Shown one piece after another: positions 1-10,349 of a DNA stretch of 64,000 nucleotides. How positions within the stretch are numbered: position 1 is the stretch's first letter; each line of letters starts with the position of its first letter. A model generated the notes under the pieces. It was not told the origin of the DNA. It made no database searches and saw only the letters and a list, made by a program, of their open reading frames with translations. Source of the DNA: Wocania ichthyoenteri Th78 (GTDB lineage Bacteria; Bacteroidota; Bacteroidia; Flavobacteriales; Flavobacteriaceae); NCBI RefSeq assembly GCF_000789235.1, contig NZ_KN525716.1, positions 1,084,071 to 1,148,070 on the forward strand. The letters are read 5' to 3'. The translations under genes and the position numbers were made by a program.

Positions 1-135
1 TTTTAAATCTACAATTATAAGTTTAATTTTAAATAATTTATCGATAAACCGTTATTAAAAAAGATGAAACGTAGCAATCAATATTTATACCTGCTAATTA
101 AAAACTATATGGATTATTTGTAAAGGCATTACAAA

Positions 136-1095
136 TTAAAACTCAATAAAAGGAAATTCTCTTTGAAGAAATTCTTTTTTACTTTCTAAACTTTGAAGAA
201 ATTTAGTATGTGCTTCAGAATTTGGATTGAAAGGCTTATGTTGTAATCCTTTTTGAATCGTATCCACGTCTCTCATAGTTTTAGAAGCTTCTTTTGAAAT
301 CCAAACCTCTTGAAACTTCTCCCAAATATAATGTATTGCCATACTGTTTGGATGCAACATATCTTCATTATAAAAACGATAATCTCGAAGTTCATCCATC
401 ATAATTTCATAAGAAGGGAAATAAGAAAGATTAATAAACTGCATTTGTGATGACAGTAATTTATGAATTGCAGAAATTAGGTGTGCTTTACTTTGTGTGT
501 TTTCAACAAAACCATCTTTAATATGTCTAACAGGTGACACCGTAAAAATAATTGAAACATCAGTATTTACGCTTTTAATTAATTCGAGTAGATTTTTTAA
601 GGATTCAAAGACAGCATCAACTGGCATTAATTCTTTTTTAAATTGCTTTTGCGGTACTTTATGACAATTAGCAACTATTTTATTGGTTTCAATATGATTA
701 TAAACCCAAGCTGTCCCTAATGTGATTATTATGTGTGTTGATTTACTGATTTGTTTGTTTATTGATTTTATAGCAAGATTCAAATCTGCTAATAAATCTT
801 CTTTTGAAGTATTACTTAACCTTGAATGCGCGTCAAAACAATGCCATTGTTCATTTTGAAAAAAGACATCATCTTCAGAATATTCTTTTTTATCAATAGC
901 ACTAGTAAATAATGTTTCAATGGCTTTAGAGTGAAATAGTATTCCGAACGGATTTTGTGAATTTTGAAACTTGAAATAGTTGAGTTTTTCTCCAATATTT
1001 TCTGAAAAACAAGAACCCAATAATAGAACATTAGAGTTATAATCTATTTGATTATTAGATTGTTTTTCTATTAGTATTTGTGTTTGTAGCTTCAT
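136..1095 (-). CDS. GSCFA domain protein (SGNH-like)
   Basis: The protein has about 319 residues. Its N-terminus carries the family signature LLGSCFSENIG, whose serine sits where SGNH/GDSL hydrolases have their nucleophile. A GTAWVY block, an SPVRH block and a C-terminal DMLHPN follow; the last looks like the Asp-x-x-His pair of this fold. The substrate is unknown. I chose the ATG at 1093-1095 because the protein then begins MKLQTQ, close to relatives I remember; an in-frame ATG at 1116 would add seven residues. It lies 175 bases downstream of alaS on the same strand and may share its transcript. The family call is firm; the enzymatic role is inferred. Confidence 0.85.
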   Translation of the reverse strand: MKLQTQILIEKQSNNQIDYNSNVLLLGSCFSENIGEKLNYFKFQNSQNPFGILFHSKAIETLFTSAIDKKEYSEDDVFFQNEQWHCFDAHSRLSNTSKEDLLADLNLAIKSINKQISKSTHIIITLGTAWVYNHIETNKIVANCHKVPQKQFKKELMPVDAVFESLKNLLELIKSVNTDVSIIFTVSPVRHIKDGFVENTQSKAHLISAIHKLLSSQMQFINLSYFPSYEIMMDELRDYRFYNEDMLHPNSMAIHYIWEKFQEVWISKEASKTMRDVDTIQKGLQHKPFNPNSEAHTKFLQSLESKKEFLQREFPFIEF

Positions 1096-1270
1096 AGAAT
1101 TAATTTCCTGTAACATTTTCTACTTTTCACACACTAATAACGAATAACATTTAACAATTATAAACATGAAAAAGAATAAAATCAAATATGCATCATTAAA
1201 ACATAAATTTTTAAAATTTTACAGATGTGAAATAAAAACGTTCAATAAAATTTTAGGAATTAAATAACTT

Positions 1271-3886
1271 TTAATTTAAATAACCCTTAGCTTTTTCTAA
1301 AGCCTCACTAATTCCATCTGGGTTCTTACCTCCTGCGGTTGCAAAAAATGGTTGTCCGCCGCCGCCGCCTTGAATATATTTACCCAATTCTCTAACTACT
1401 TGTCCGGCATTTAATCCTTTACTTGCTACTAATTCTTTTGAAATATAACAAGATAACAATGCTTTTCCGTTTTGTTCGGTTGCAAATAATAGAAATAAGT
1501 TATCGAACTGACTTCCCAACTCGAAAGCAACATCTTTTATACCTGAAGCATCTAAATCTAGTTTTTTAGCTAAAAATTGAATACCATTAATATCTTGTAA
1601 CTCACTTTTAAGTTCGCCTTTTATGTTTTTCGCTTTATCTTTTAATAAAGCCTCTATTTGCTTTTTAAGATTTGCATTTTCATCTTGTAAATTCTGCAAT
1701 GCTTTAACAGGTTCTTTGGTGTTATTAAGCAAATCTTTCATTTCAAAGTAAGCACGGTTATTTTCAAAGTAAAAATCTTTAACCGCATCGTTTGTAATAG
1801 CTTCAATACGACGTATTCCTGCAGCCACAGCACCTTCCGATACTATTTTGAAATGCCAAATATCAGCTGTATTTTTCACATGTGTGCCTCCACAAAGCTC
1901 TATAGATTTCCCAAATCGAATAGCACGAACTGTATCGCCATATTTTTCACCAAATAAACTCATTGCACCTTCTGCAATAGCTTCTTCTTTTGGTATATTT
2001 CTTTTTTCAATCAACGGTAATTTTCCATCAATTCTTCTATTTACAAAATTTTCAACATCTCTTAATTGCTCAACTGTTAGCTTTGAAAAATGAGAAAAAT
2101 CAAATCGTAAATATTTTGAATGCACCGCAGACCCTTTTTGCTCAACATGCTCACCCAAAACCTCTCTTAGTGCTTGATGCAATAAATGTGTTGCTGTATG
2201 ATTACACTCGGTTCTGTAACGCTGTTTAGCATCAACAACGGCTTTAAAAGTTTCATTAAGATGCTTTGGTAAGTTTTTAGTAAAATGAATAATAACGTTG
2301 TTTTCCTTTTTGGTGTCTAGGATATAAACAACATCGCCATGTGTATCTTCTAAATAACCTTTATCGCCAACTTGTCCACCACCTTCGGGATAAAATGGCG
2401 TTAAATTAAAAACCAATTGATACATATCGCCATCTTTTTTGGAAGTTACTTTTCTGTATCTGGTTAATTTTACGTTAGCTTCAAGCGTATCGTAGCCTAT
2501 AAATTCTTCTTCGTCATCATCATTTAAAATCGTCCAATCTTCAGTAGACATTTTGCTTGCTGCCCGCGAACGATTTTTTTGTTTTTGAAGGTGTTCATCA
2601 AAACCTTTTTCGTCTAATTTTAAGCCTTTTTCAGAAAGAATTAAAGCCGTTAAATCTATAGGAAACCCATAAGTGTCATACAATTCGAAAGCTTTTTCGC
2701 CTGAAACCCTATCACCTTTCGTTTCATCAACAATTCTATTAAGCAATATTAAGCCTTGATCTAAAGTTTTTAAAAACGATTGTTCTTCTTCTTTAATAAC
2801 ATTTTCAATCAATTGTTTTTGAGCCTTTAGTTCTGGAAATGCTGTTCCCATTTTATTACTCAACACACCAACTAATCGATATATAAAAGGCTCTTTTTTA
2901 TCTAAAAACGTAAAGCCATAACGCACAGCACGACGTAAAATTCTACGAATAACATAACCTGCGCCTGTATTACTTGGTAACTGTCCGTCGGCAATTGAAA
3001 ACGCCACAGCACGAACATGGTCAGAAATAACACGAATAGCAACATCTGCTTCTTGGTTTTTACCATAATCTTTTCCTGTAATGGTTTCGATTTCGCGAAT
3101 TATTGGTGTAAAAACATCGGTATCGTAATTAGATTGCACACCTTGTAAAACCATACAAAGTCGCTCGAACCCCATACCAGTATCAATATGTTTATCAGGA
3201 AGGTTTTCTAAACTTCCATTGGCTTTTCGGTTGTATTGCATGAAAACTAAATTCCAAATTTCTACAACTTGTGGGTGATCCATGTTTACCAAATTTTTTC
3301 CATCAACCTTAGCTTTTTCTTCTGCAGAGCGAATATCTACATGAATCTCACTACAGGGGCCACATGGACCTTGGTCGCCCATTTCCCAAAAATTATCTTT
3401 TTTATTGCCTTTTAAAATACGGTCTTCAGAAATGAATTCTTTCCAAAAATCAAAAGCTTCGGTATCCATAGGGAGTTTATCAGCATCATCACTTCCTTCA
3501 AAAACAGTAACATATAAAATATCTTTATCAATGCCATAAACCTCAGTAAGCAACTCCCAAGCCCAAGCTATAGCTTCCTTTTTAAAGTAATCGCCAAAAC
3601 TCCAATTCCCTAACATTTCAAACAAGGTATGGTGATATGTGTCGTAACCAACCTCTTCCAAATCGTTATGTTTTCCAGAAACACGAAGACATTTCTGAGA
3701 ATCGGCAATACGGTTATTTTTGGGCTGAGCATTTCCTAAAAAATATTCTTTAAAAGGTGCCATTCCAGAATTTACAAACAATAATGTAGGATCGTCTTTT
3801 AAAACCATAGGTGCAGACTGCACAATGCTATGCTTCTTTTCCTCAAAAAAACTTAAAAATTTTGATCGAATATCTTGTGACTTCAT
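1271..3886 (-). CDS. alaS: Alanine--tRNA ligase
   Basis: This cytoplasmic enzyme charges tRNA-Ala with alanine. The 871 residues match the full bacterial length. The N-terminal class II catalytic core includes the [18 protein letters not shown] block around residues 85-103. The editing domain carries its zinc-binding residues in HTATH (H563, H567) and CGGTH (C665, H669). The C-terminal domain has the glycine-rich run [15 protein letters not shown]. All landmarks are intact. It is divergent from the M23 peptidase gene, with about 220 bases between them. A TAAATTTG box on the minus strand (3956-3963) may be its -7 element. Confidence 0.98.
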   Translation of the reverse strand: MKSQDIRSKFLSFFEEKKHSIVQSAPMVLKDDPTLLFVNSGMAPFKEYFLGNAQPKNNRIADSQKCLRVSGKHNDLEEVGYDTYHHTLFEMLGNWSFGDYFKKEAIAWAWELLTEVYGIDKDILYVTVFEGSDDADKLPMDTEAFDFWKEFISEDRILKGNKKDNFWEMGDQGPCGPCSEIHVDIRSAEEKAKVDGKNLVNMDHPQVVEIWNLVFMQYNRKANGSLENLPDKHIDTGMGFERLCMVLQGVQSNYDTDVFTPIIREIETITGKDYGKNQEADVAIRVISDHVRAVAFSIADGQLPSNTGAGYVIRRILRRAVRYGFTFLDKKEPFIYRLVGVLSNKMGTAFPELKAQKQLIENVIKEEEQSFLKTLDQGLILLNRIVDETKGDRVSGEKAFELYDTYGFPIDLTALILSEKGLKLDEKGFDEHLQKQKNRSRAASKMSTEDWTILNDDDEEEFIGYDTLEANVKLTRYRKVTSKKDGDMYQLVFNLTPFYPEGGGQVGDKGYLEDTHGDVVYILDTKKENNVIIHFTKNLPKHLNETFKAVVDAKQRYRTECNHTATHLLHQALREVLGEHVEQKGSAVHSKYLRFDFSHFSKLTVEQLRDVENFVNRRIDGKLPLIEKRNIPKEEAIAEGAMSLFGEKYGDTVRAIRFGKSIELCGGTHVKNTADIWHFKIVSEGAVAAGIRRIEAITNDAVKDFYFENNRAYFEMKDLLNNTKEPVKALQNLQDENANLKKQIEALLKDKAKNIKGELKSELQDINGIQFLAKKLDLDASGIKDVAFELGSQFDNLFLLFATEQNGKALLSCYISKELVASKGLNAGQVVRELGKYIQGGGGGQPFFATAGGKNPDGISEALEKAKGYLN

Positions 3887-4030
3887 GTACTTTTATTGTA
3901 AATCTTGTTTCTGTTAAATTACTCTTAATGCGAAACAATTTTTATATTTATACTGCAAATTTATTTTAAATTTAGGACAGCATGAACCTACTATTGAAAT
4001 AATATTATAAAACATAAGATAATTTTTTTG

Positions 4031-4038
4031 TAGGTTTG
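4031..4038 (+). promoter_or_regulatory. Possible -7 box for the M23 peptidase operon
   Basis: TAGGTTTG matches the Bacteroidota -7 consensus TAnnTTTG and lies 68 bases before the ATG. No TTG sits at the usual upstream spacing, so the call is weak. Confidence 0.3.
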
Positions 4039-4106
4039 TTCGTTTGCATATTAAATTCAACCTCTTATGTTGCTTTTTCAATTGCAAAAATAGTATAATT
4101 TAAACA

Positions 4107-5078
4107 ATGAGTAAGGTAAAATATTATTACGATTCTGATTCGCTTTCCTATCGGAAAATTGAGCGTAAAAAAAGAAAAACATTTGCATTTATTTCTGTTT
4201 TTCTTTTAGCCTCTTTTTTGTTTTCATTTATCCTTTTTTTTATAGCCAATTTATACATTGAATCACCTAAAGAAAAAGCTTTAAAAAGAGAGCTACAAAA
4301 CGCACAGTTACAGTTTGAGTTATTGAACAAAAAAATGGATGAAGCTGAAGCAGTTCTTGCAAACGTAGCCGATAGAGATAATAATATATATCGTGTTTAT
4401 TTTGAAGCAAATCCTATACCAGATGAGCAACGTAGAGCAGGCTTTGGTGGTATTAATCGTTATAAAGATTTGGAAGGTTTTGATAATTCCAAATTAATTA
4501 TAGAAAGTAATAAACGTTTAGATATTCTACAAAAACAAATTGTAGTGCAATCTAAATCTCTAGATGAAATTACCGTTTTAGCTGAAGAAAAAGAAAAACT
4601 TTTAACAGCAATTCCTGCCATACAACCTGTTAGTAACGAAGACCTAACACGTATGGCTTCTGGTTATGGTATGCGATCCGATCCTTTTACCAAAGTCAGA
4701 AAAATGCATTGGGGCATGGATTTTACAGCCCCTAGAGGCACACCTGTTTATGCTACTGGCGATGGAATTGTAAAACGTGCCGATGCTGGATCGAGTGGTT
4801 ATGGTAAACATATTAGAATAGACCATGGTTTTGGTTACGTAAGCTTATATGCGCATTTGTATAAATATAATGTAAAAAGAAACCAAAAAGTTAAGCGTGG
4901 TGATTTAATAGGTTTTGTTGGTAGTACTGGTCGTTCTGAAGCACCACATTTACATTACGAAATATTCAAAGATGGTACACGTATTAACCCTATAAACTTT
5001 TATTACGGTAGTTTAACCGCCGAAGAATTTAGCAAATTATTAGAACACGCATCGTTAGAAAATCAATCATTAGATTAA
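4107..5078 (+). CDS. M23 (LytM-type) metallopeptidase, membrane anchored
   Basis: This is a probable cell-wall hydrolase that cleaves peptidoglycan cross-bridges, or regulates such enzymes. A short basic cytoplasmic N-terminus leads into one membrane segment at about residues 26-50. A coiled-coil-like stretch follows, then a LytM domain from about residue 180. The zinc ligands look intact: H201 and D205 in HWGMD, and H281 and H283 in HLHYE, with H250 in YAHLY likely catalytic. The stop overlaps the start of the MerR gene by one base (TAATG), so the two are probably translationally coupled. The target bond cannot be read from sequence. Confidence 0.92.
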   Translation: MSKVKYYYDSDSLSYRKIERKKRKTFAFISVFLLASFLFSFILFFIANLYIESPKEKALKRELQNAQLQFELLNKKMDEAEAVLANVADRDNNIYRVYFEANPIPDEQRRAGFGGINRYKDLEGFDNSKLIIESNKRLDILQKQIVVQSKSLDEITVLAEEKEKLLTAIPAIQPVSNEDLTRMASGYGMRSDPFTKVRKMHWGMDFTAPRGTPVYATGDGIVKRADAGSSGYGKHIRIDHGFGYVSLYAHLYKYNVKRNQKVKRGDLIGFVGSTGRSEAPHLHYEIFKDGTRINPINFYYGSLTAEEFSKLLEHASLENQSLD

Positions 5079-5407
5079 TGCATATAGATTTACCAGAAAA
5101 AAGATATTACGGTATTGGCGAAGTAGCCAAAGCTTTTGATGTAAACACCTCACTAATTCGTTTTTGGGAGAAAGAGTTTGATGCACTTAAACCAAAAAAG
5201 AACGCCAAAGGCAATCGTAAATTTACGCCTGAAGACGTTAAAAATTTAAAACTCATTTATCACCTCGTAAAAGAACGGGGTTTTACTTTAGAAGGTGCTA
5301 AAATTCATTTAAAAGAAGGCAAAAAAGAAACCTTAACTAATTTTGAAATTATAAGCAAACTAGAAGATGTAAAAAATCAATTGATAAAAATTAAAAATCA
5401 TTTGTAA
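5078..5407 (+). CDS. MerR-family transcriptional regulator
   Basis: The 109-residue protein has an N-terminal MerR winged helix-turn-helix (YYGIGEVAKAF, then LIRFWEKEF) and a short helical C-terminus. The C-terminal part has no cysteines or obvious ligand pocket, so it is not a classical metal sensor. Such short MerR proteins are often next to M23 peptidases in flavobacteria. It overlaps the M23 gene by one base and probably shares its promoter. The target genes are unknown; LemA/TPM and the peptidase itself are natural candidates. Confidence 0.9.
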   Translation: MHIDLPEKRYYGIGEVAKAFDVNTSLIRFWEKEFDALKPKKNAKGNRKFTPEDVKNLKLIYHLVKERGFTLEGAKIHLKEGKKETLTNFEIISKLEDVKNQLIKIKNHL

Positions 5408-5470
5408 CATTTTAAGGTTTTATTCAACTTATATATTATAACATTAAAAAACAACTAAAACACTACTACT

Positions 5471-6058
5471 ATGAAGAAATTTTTACCATGGATTATTATA
5501 GCTATAATTGCTATAGGCATCTATTCTTGGGCTAAAGGATTTAATAATACGGCTGTAGAATATGAGGCTGATGCCAAAACAGCTTGGTCAAAAGTTGAGA
5601 GTGCATACCAACGTCGTGCCGATTTAATTCCAAACTTAGTTGCTACTGTAAAAGGTTATGCAGCACATGAAAAAGAGACTTTAGAAGGTGTTATTAAAGC
5701 CCGCTCTGAAGCGACAAAAACCACTATAAATGCTGGCGATTTAACCCCAGAAAAAATGGCTCAGTTTCAACAAGCACAACAGGGATTGAGTGGAGCTTTA
5801 TCCAAATTATTGCTAACAGTAGAACGTTATCCAGATTTAAAAGCAGATAAAAGTTTTTTAGAATTACAATCGCAACTTGAAGGTACCGAAAATAGGGTTA
5901 ACGTAACAAGAGATCGTTTTAATGATGCTGTTAATAAATACGATATTTACACTACAAAATTCCCTGGAAAACTATTAGCTAGCCTATTTGGTTTCGAAGA
6001 AATGGCAAGATTTAAAAGTGCTTCAGGTAGTGAAAACGCTCCAAAAGTAGAATTTTAA
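5471..6058 (+). CDS. LemA family protein
   Basis: The 195-residue protein begins with one hydrophobic segment (residues 4-22), followed by the long helical LemA domain. Diagnostic blocks are AWSKVESAYQRRADLIPNLV and VNVTRDRFNDAVNKYD. LemA proteins are membrane-anchored with a periplasmic helical bundle, and their molecular role is not established. The stop overlaps the next ATG by one base (TAATG), which ties it to the TPM-domain gene. LemA next to TPM proteins is a recurrent arrangement in bacteria. Confidence 0.95.
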   Translation: MKKFLPWIIIAIIAIGIYSWAKGFNNTAVEYEADAKTAWSKVESAYQRRADLIPNLVATVKGYAAHEKETLEGVIKARSEATKTTINAGDLTPEKMAQFQQAQQGLSGALSKLLLTVERYPDLKADKSFLELQSQLEGTENRVNVTRDRFNDAVNKYDIYTTKFPGKLLASLFGFEEMARFKSASGSENAPKVEF

Positions 6059-6495
6059 TGTCTGAGATTGAGGCTTTTTTAACCGCTAGTGAAGAACGCG
6101 ATATTGTTGAAGCTATAAGGTTAGCTGAATTAAATACATCTGGCGAAATAAAAGTTCATATTGAAAAAACGGCAAATGGCGATGCAACAAATCGTGCTTT
6201 GGAAGTTTTCCATACTTTAAAAATGGACAACACCAAACTGCAAAATGCTGTATTAATTTATGTAGCTATCAAGGATAAAAACTTTGTTATTTATGGTGAT
6301 ATTGGTATAAACAACGTAGTGCCAAACAGCTTTTGGGATAGCACTAAAGATATTATACAATCTTATTTTAAGTCAGGAAATTTCAAACAAGGTCTTGTTG
6401 AAGGCATTCAAAAATCTGGAGAACAACTTAAAACGTATTTCCCCTATTCAAATTTAGACACTAACGAACTTTCAAACGATATTTCTAAAGGCTAA
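6058..6495 (+). CDS. TPM-domain protein, soluble form
   Basis: The 145 residues consist almost entirely of one TPM domain (formerly DUF477), recognisable from SGEIKVHIE, VLIYVAIKDKNFVIYGDIGINN and the LVEGIQKSGEQLKTYFP end. There is no signal peptide or membrane segment, unlike its downstream neighbour, so it may act on the cytoplasmic side. It starts one base inside the lemA stop and ends seven bases before the second TPM gene. The biochemical function of TPM domains is not well defined; roles in envelope and photosystem maintenance have been proposed. Confidence 0.88.
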   Translation: MSEIEAFLTASEERDIVEAIRLAELNTSGEIKVHIEKTANGDATNRALEVFHTLKMDNTKLQNAVLIYVAIKDKNFVIYGDIGINNVVPNSFWDSTKDIIQSYFKSGNFKQGLVEGIQKSGEQLKTYFPYSNLDTNELSNDISKG

Positions 6496-6502
6496 GTTTA
6501 AC

Positions 6503-7351
6503 ATGCAATACTTAATATTAACTATTAAATCATTCATAAAAAAAAGGACACTTTTTACAAGTTTGCTTTTAATCGTTTTTGCATTTAGTTTTTCTTTTGC
6601 TCAGTTTGATATTCCTGATAAACCAAAATTTCAAACTAGTATTTACGATTACATTAACTTGCTTTCAGCATCACAAAAAAACAGCTTAGAAAAAAAACTT
6701 ATAAAATATTCTGATACCACTTCAACTCAAATCGTTTTAACAATTATCAGTTCAACTAAAGGCGAAAACATCAATTTTCTTGGAGCTCAATGGGGTGAAA
6801 AATGGGGTATTGGACAGGAAAAAGAAGATAATGGTATCTTAATAATTCTTGCTAAAGATGATAGAAAAATAGGTATAAGTACTGGAGAAGGCATAGAATA
6901 TCTTTTAACAGATGCCCTATCTAAACGTATTATTGAGCGCGACATCATACCTTATTTTAAGCAAAATGATTATTACGGAGGTTTAAATAAAGGTATAGAA
7001 TCTATTTTTGAAGTTTTAAATGGTGAATATCAGGGTACTCGAAAATCATCAAATAACGAGTTTCCAATTGGATTTATTTTTATTCTACTTTTCATATTTA
7101 TCATTATTCTAATTTCTATTTCTAAAAACAGAAGAAATGGAGGTAATGGTGGTAATAGAGGCAATAGATCTAACGGCATTGATATTCTTGAAGCCATTAT
7201 TTTAAGTAATTCTGGACGCGGAAGTTACAGACGAAACTCTGGAGGTTTTGGTGGCGGCTGGTCTTCTGGTGGAAGTAGCAGCGGTGGCGGATTTGGTGGA
7301 GGCTTCGGCGGCGGCGGTTTTAGCGGCGGCGGCGCATCTGGTGGTTGGTAG
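6503..7351 (+). CDS. TPM-domain membrane protein with Gly/Ser-rich tail
   Basis: The 282-residue protein has an N-terminal export signal ending near SFAQ, then a TPM domain at about residues 40-170 (TQIVLTIISSTKGENINFLG, AQWGEKWGIGQ, DNGILIILAKDDRKIGIS). A membrane segment lies near residues 188-208. The C-terminal tail, about 45 residues, is almost purely Gly and Ser. The topology suggests a periplasmic TPM domain and a cytoplasmic or loosely structured glycine tail. It is the last gene of the M23-MerR-LemA-TPM-TPM run, and the tight spacing suggests one transcript. Confidence 0.92.
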   Translation: MQYLILTIKSFIKKRTLFTSLLLIVFAFSFSFAQFDIPDKPKFQTSIYDYINLLSASQKNSLEKKLIKYSDTTSTQIVLTIISSTKGENINFLGAQWGEKWGIGQEKEDNGILIILAKDDRKIGISTGEGIEYLLTDALSKRIIERDIIPYFKQNDYYGGLNKGIESIFEVLNGEYQGTRKSSNNEFPIGFIFILLFIFIIILISISKNRRNGGNGGNRGNRSNGIDILEAIILSNSGRGSYRRNSGGFGGGWSSGGSSSGGGFGGGFGGGGFSGGGASGGW

Positions 7352-7411
7352 TGTTACTCTATTTAATAAAAAAGTTGCGCCTTAAAAAACTCAAAACACA
7401 ACTAATCAATT

Positions 7412-10189
7412 TTAAAATCTATGAAACCCTCTATCCTGTACTTCTCCTTTTTTACCTAAACTATTAAATTTCCAACTAAAACTAAGCATAAAATAACGTT
7501 GCAAAACCGTACTTTGAGAATCTTGAATATAGTTTTCTGTTGCTATTCGTCTTGCATTTGTATTTTGGTTTAATAAATCATATGCCTTTAGTGTTAAAGT
7601 AGCATTATCCTTCATAAACGAATAAGCTAAAGTAGCATTCCAAAACCAAGCACTTTTTTGAAAACCATCTGCGATATTTGGATTGTAATTATAGTTTATA
7701 TCATTTCGCCATTCAAAATTTTTAGGCAAATAAAAAGCAGTACCTATATTTAATCTATGATACACAAATGTTCTATCTTCAAAAGTATTAATATCATAAA
7801 CGTTTTTTGTAAATGACAAATTATATCTTGGACGAATCTCTAAAACATCTTTAATATTAAATTCCATATTAAAACTAGGCCCTATATTTCGCACCTTACT
7901 ACTATACTTTACATCATTATTAAAATTAATGTTCTTACTTAACCCTAACGAAGCTCCTAAACCAAATTTAATTGTTGTTATAGAATCTACCTTAATCTTT
8001 TTATTGTAAAATAAATTAGAGTTAATGTTATAATTTCCGCTTACGTTTTCATAAGTTGTTTTTCTTATTAAATTGTCATCTATTATCGATTTTCTAACGA
8101 CTTGATTATTGCTAAAACTACTACTCAAATAACCATAAAACCCTGTGCCTTTAGTAAAATCGAAAGCATTAAAATTTGCATAAACTCTATGGTTGCTTCC
8201 TGTTTTTAAATTAGGGTTACCCACAACTGTATTTAAAGGGTTAGACACATCTTGAAAAGGTTGTAACTGCGATAAACTTGGTGTGGTATTTCTAAGTCTG
8301 TAACCAATTCTAAACGATGATTTTGGACTAAAACGGTATCTTACTCTTGATGAGAGTTGTAAATTATTAAAATTTCTTTTTATACTTAAATCTGGCCTTA
8401 AAAAATCATAATTTTCTAAGGTTCTTAAAATATAATCAGCTTCAACATTGGTAGACAATTTATCTTTTCTGTATGATAACCCCAAACCAAATGTACTATT
8501 GTCATCAATATATTTAAAGTTAGTACTTAAGTCTTTGTTAAAGGTATTATAGTCTTGTTTGCTGGTGTCAAAATCAAAAGTGCTTCTTATATTTTCTTGC
8601 TTATTTTTATTATAAGAATAGTTAAAATCAAGAGATAGCTCTTTACCCTTAATAGGTTGTCTATAAGTAATTCCTGTTGAAATATCACTAGATTGATTTT
8701 CACCATCAGTAAATTGTCTCCTTATAATATCGTTTGGTGTTGCACCAAAAATATTAGTTTCAGAATCGAGGAAATCGTCCGTTTCGGTAATATTATTTCG
8801 GTTATTAAAAAAGAGCTTAAAAAATGATCCTTTACTTCCAAAACGTTTTGTTAAACTAAGATTATTACTAAAATTTTTAGCTGTGTTTTCAACATAAGAT
8901 GAAGATGTAGATTCGTTTATTAAAACTCTATCTATATCGCTGGAAGCTTCATCTCTTAATGATATATTTTCACTCTTTATATAGTTAAATGAAGGACGAA
9001 TGTTTATATATAACGTTGAATCTATTTTGAATTCTAACTCAGTATTGGCTCTGTGGCTATCAGTAGAGTTTGATGAATTGGAATTAGAATCGGTAAAATA
9101 TCTAGTGTCTGATAAAATATTTTCTCGTTCTGTTGATGACTTGTTTTCAGATTGACTTCCAGAGAAAAAATAACTACCAGAAACATCTGTTTTTTCTCCA
9201 ATTTTATCAGCATAATTTATACCAGACGTTCTTGAGGTTGTTATACCTTGCCCACCACCAAAAGAACGCCCATCAATTGCAAAAGAGCCATCACCATTAA
9301 ATCTCATACTGTTTCCGCCTCCAAACATTTTTCTAATCTCACCAAAGCTAAATCCAGAAGAGTTAATATTGTTGCCTCCAGATAAAACACTTATACGTCT
9401 GTCATTATCAAAATAATTAAACATCCCAGCAAATTCGTAGCGCTCGTCTGTTCCTGCACCGGCTGCTAAACGACCAAAAGCACCCTTATTGTTTTCTTTT
9501 TTAATGGTTAAATTAATGGTTTTATTTTCACCATCACTTTCTTTTCCTGCAAAAGCATCAGCTTTAGATTTAGTGTCTGTTATCTGTACTTTTTCTATAA
9601 TGTCTTTAGTTAAGTTTTTGGTTGTAATGGTTGGGTCGTTGCCAAAAAACGGCTTACCGTTTACCAAAATTTTGTTTACTTCTTTACCATTTACAGTTAT
9701 TTTACCTGTTTCGTCAACCTCAACTCCTGGTAATTGTTTTAATAAATCTTCAACATTTGCATCTTTTTTTGTTTTAAAAGATTTTACATTAAACTCTAAA
9801 GTGTCTTTTTTAATGGTTATTGGCGCTCTAGATTTAACTATTACTGCATCTAAAGCATTATCATCTATTAACATATTAATAGGTCCTAGATTAATGTCTT
9901 CTTTATTTATAAGGATGGATTTCTTAAATGTTTTATAACCAACATATGAAATTAAAAGATTTAATTCTTTATCATATGTTTTTCCTTCTAAAATAAAATC
10001 ACCTTTTTCATCAGAAATCGTATAAGTAACTAGAGTACTATCTTTTGCGCGCTCTAAATATACTGTTGCAGATTCTAATAGCATTTTATTTAAATCTCCT
10101 TTAACAATTCCTGATATTTTAAATGATTGAGATTGTGAAAAAGAAAACACCGTGTACGAACACAATAAAATTAAAAAAAAGTACTTCAT
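7412..10189 (-). CDS. TonB-receptor-like outer-membrane beta-barrel protein
   Basis: The 925-residue protein has a signal peptide ending near FSFSQ, a CarboxypepD_reg beta-sandwich at about residues 22-100, a plug-like domain (VEDLLKQLPGVEVDETGKI, VNKILVNGKPFFG), and a long C-terminal region of alternating beta strands that forms the barrel. Relatives are annotated as outer membrane beta-barrel family proteins. The substrate is unknown, and no SusD partner or TonB/ExbBD gene is adjacent, so a SusCD glycan importer is unlikely. It is a single-gene unit between the convergent TPM gene and der. Confidence 0.9.
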   Translation of the reverse strand: MKYFFLILLCSYTVFSFSQSQSFKISGIVKGDLNKMLLESATVYLERAKDSTLVTYTISDEKGDFILEGKTYDKELNLLISYVGYKTFKKSILINKEDINLGPINMLIDDNALDAVIVKSRAPITIKKDTLEFNVKSFKTKKDANVEDLLKQLPGVEVDETGKITVNGKEVNKILVNGKPFFGNDPTITTKNLTKDIIEKVQITDTKSKADAFAGKESDGENKTINLTIKKENNKGAFGRLAAGAGTDERYEFAGMFNYFDNDRRISVLSGGNNINSSGFSFGEIRKMFGGGNSMRFNGDGSFAIDGRSFGGGQGITTSRTSGINYADKIGEKTDVSGSYFFSGSQSENKSSTERENILSDTRYFTDSNSNSSNSTDSHRANTELEFKIDSTLYINIRPSFNYIKSENISLRDEASSDIDRVLINESTSSSYVENTAKNFSNNLSLTKRFGSKGSFFKLFFNNRNNITETDDFLDSETNIFGATPNDIIRRQFTDGENQSSDISTGITYRQPIKGKELSLDFNYSYNKNKQENIRSTFDFDTSKQDYNTFNKDLSTNFKYIDDNSTFGLGLSYRKDKLSTNVEADYILRTLENYDFLRPDLSIKRNFNNLQLSSRVRYRFSPKSSFRIGYRLRNTTPSLSQLQPFQDVSNPLNTVVGNPNLKTGSNHRVYANFNAFDFTKGTGFYGYLSSSFSNNQVVRKSIIDDNLIRKTTYENVSGNYNINSNLFYNKKIKVDSITTIKFGLGASLGLSKNINFNNDVKYSSKVRNIGPSFNMEFNIKDVLEIRPRYNLSFTKNVYDINTFEDRTFVYHRLNIGTAFYLPKNFEWRNDINYNYNPNIADGFQKSAWFWNATLAYSFMKDNATLTLKAYDLLNQNTNARRIATENYIQDSQSTVLQRYFMLSFSWKFNSLGKKGEVQDRGFHRF

Positions 10190-10349
10190 TAAATGATTGA
10201 TTGATGATAAATAGCTTGATTTGCGTCAAAATTTATACCAAAACAACAGTAATTAAGTTTAGTATTAAATGACACAAAATATTTAACGAAAGTAACTAAC
10301 TTTAAGTATGACTTATCATAAATAAATCTTAAACTTATGTAAGAAAATG

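Noticed and set aside
7226-7345. GGTGGC-type repeat DNA considered as a tandem repeat element
   Set aside because: It merely encodes the Gly/Ser-rich tail of the TPM protein, with varied codons.
9489-9938. 149-residue plus-strand frame inside the outer-membrane protein gene
   Set aside because: It lies wholly opposite a well-supported coding region and has no start signal or family resemblance.
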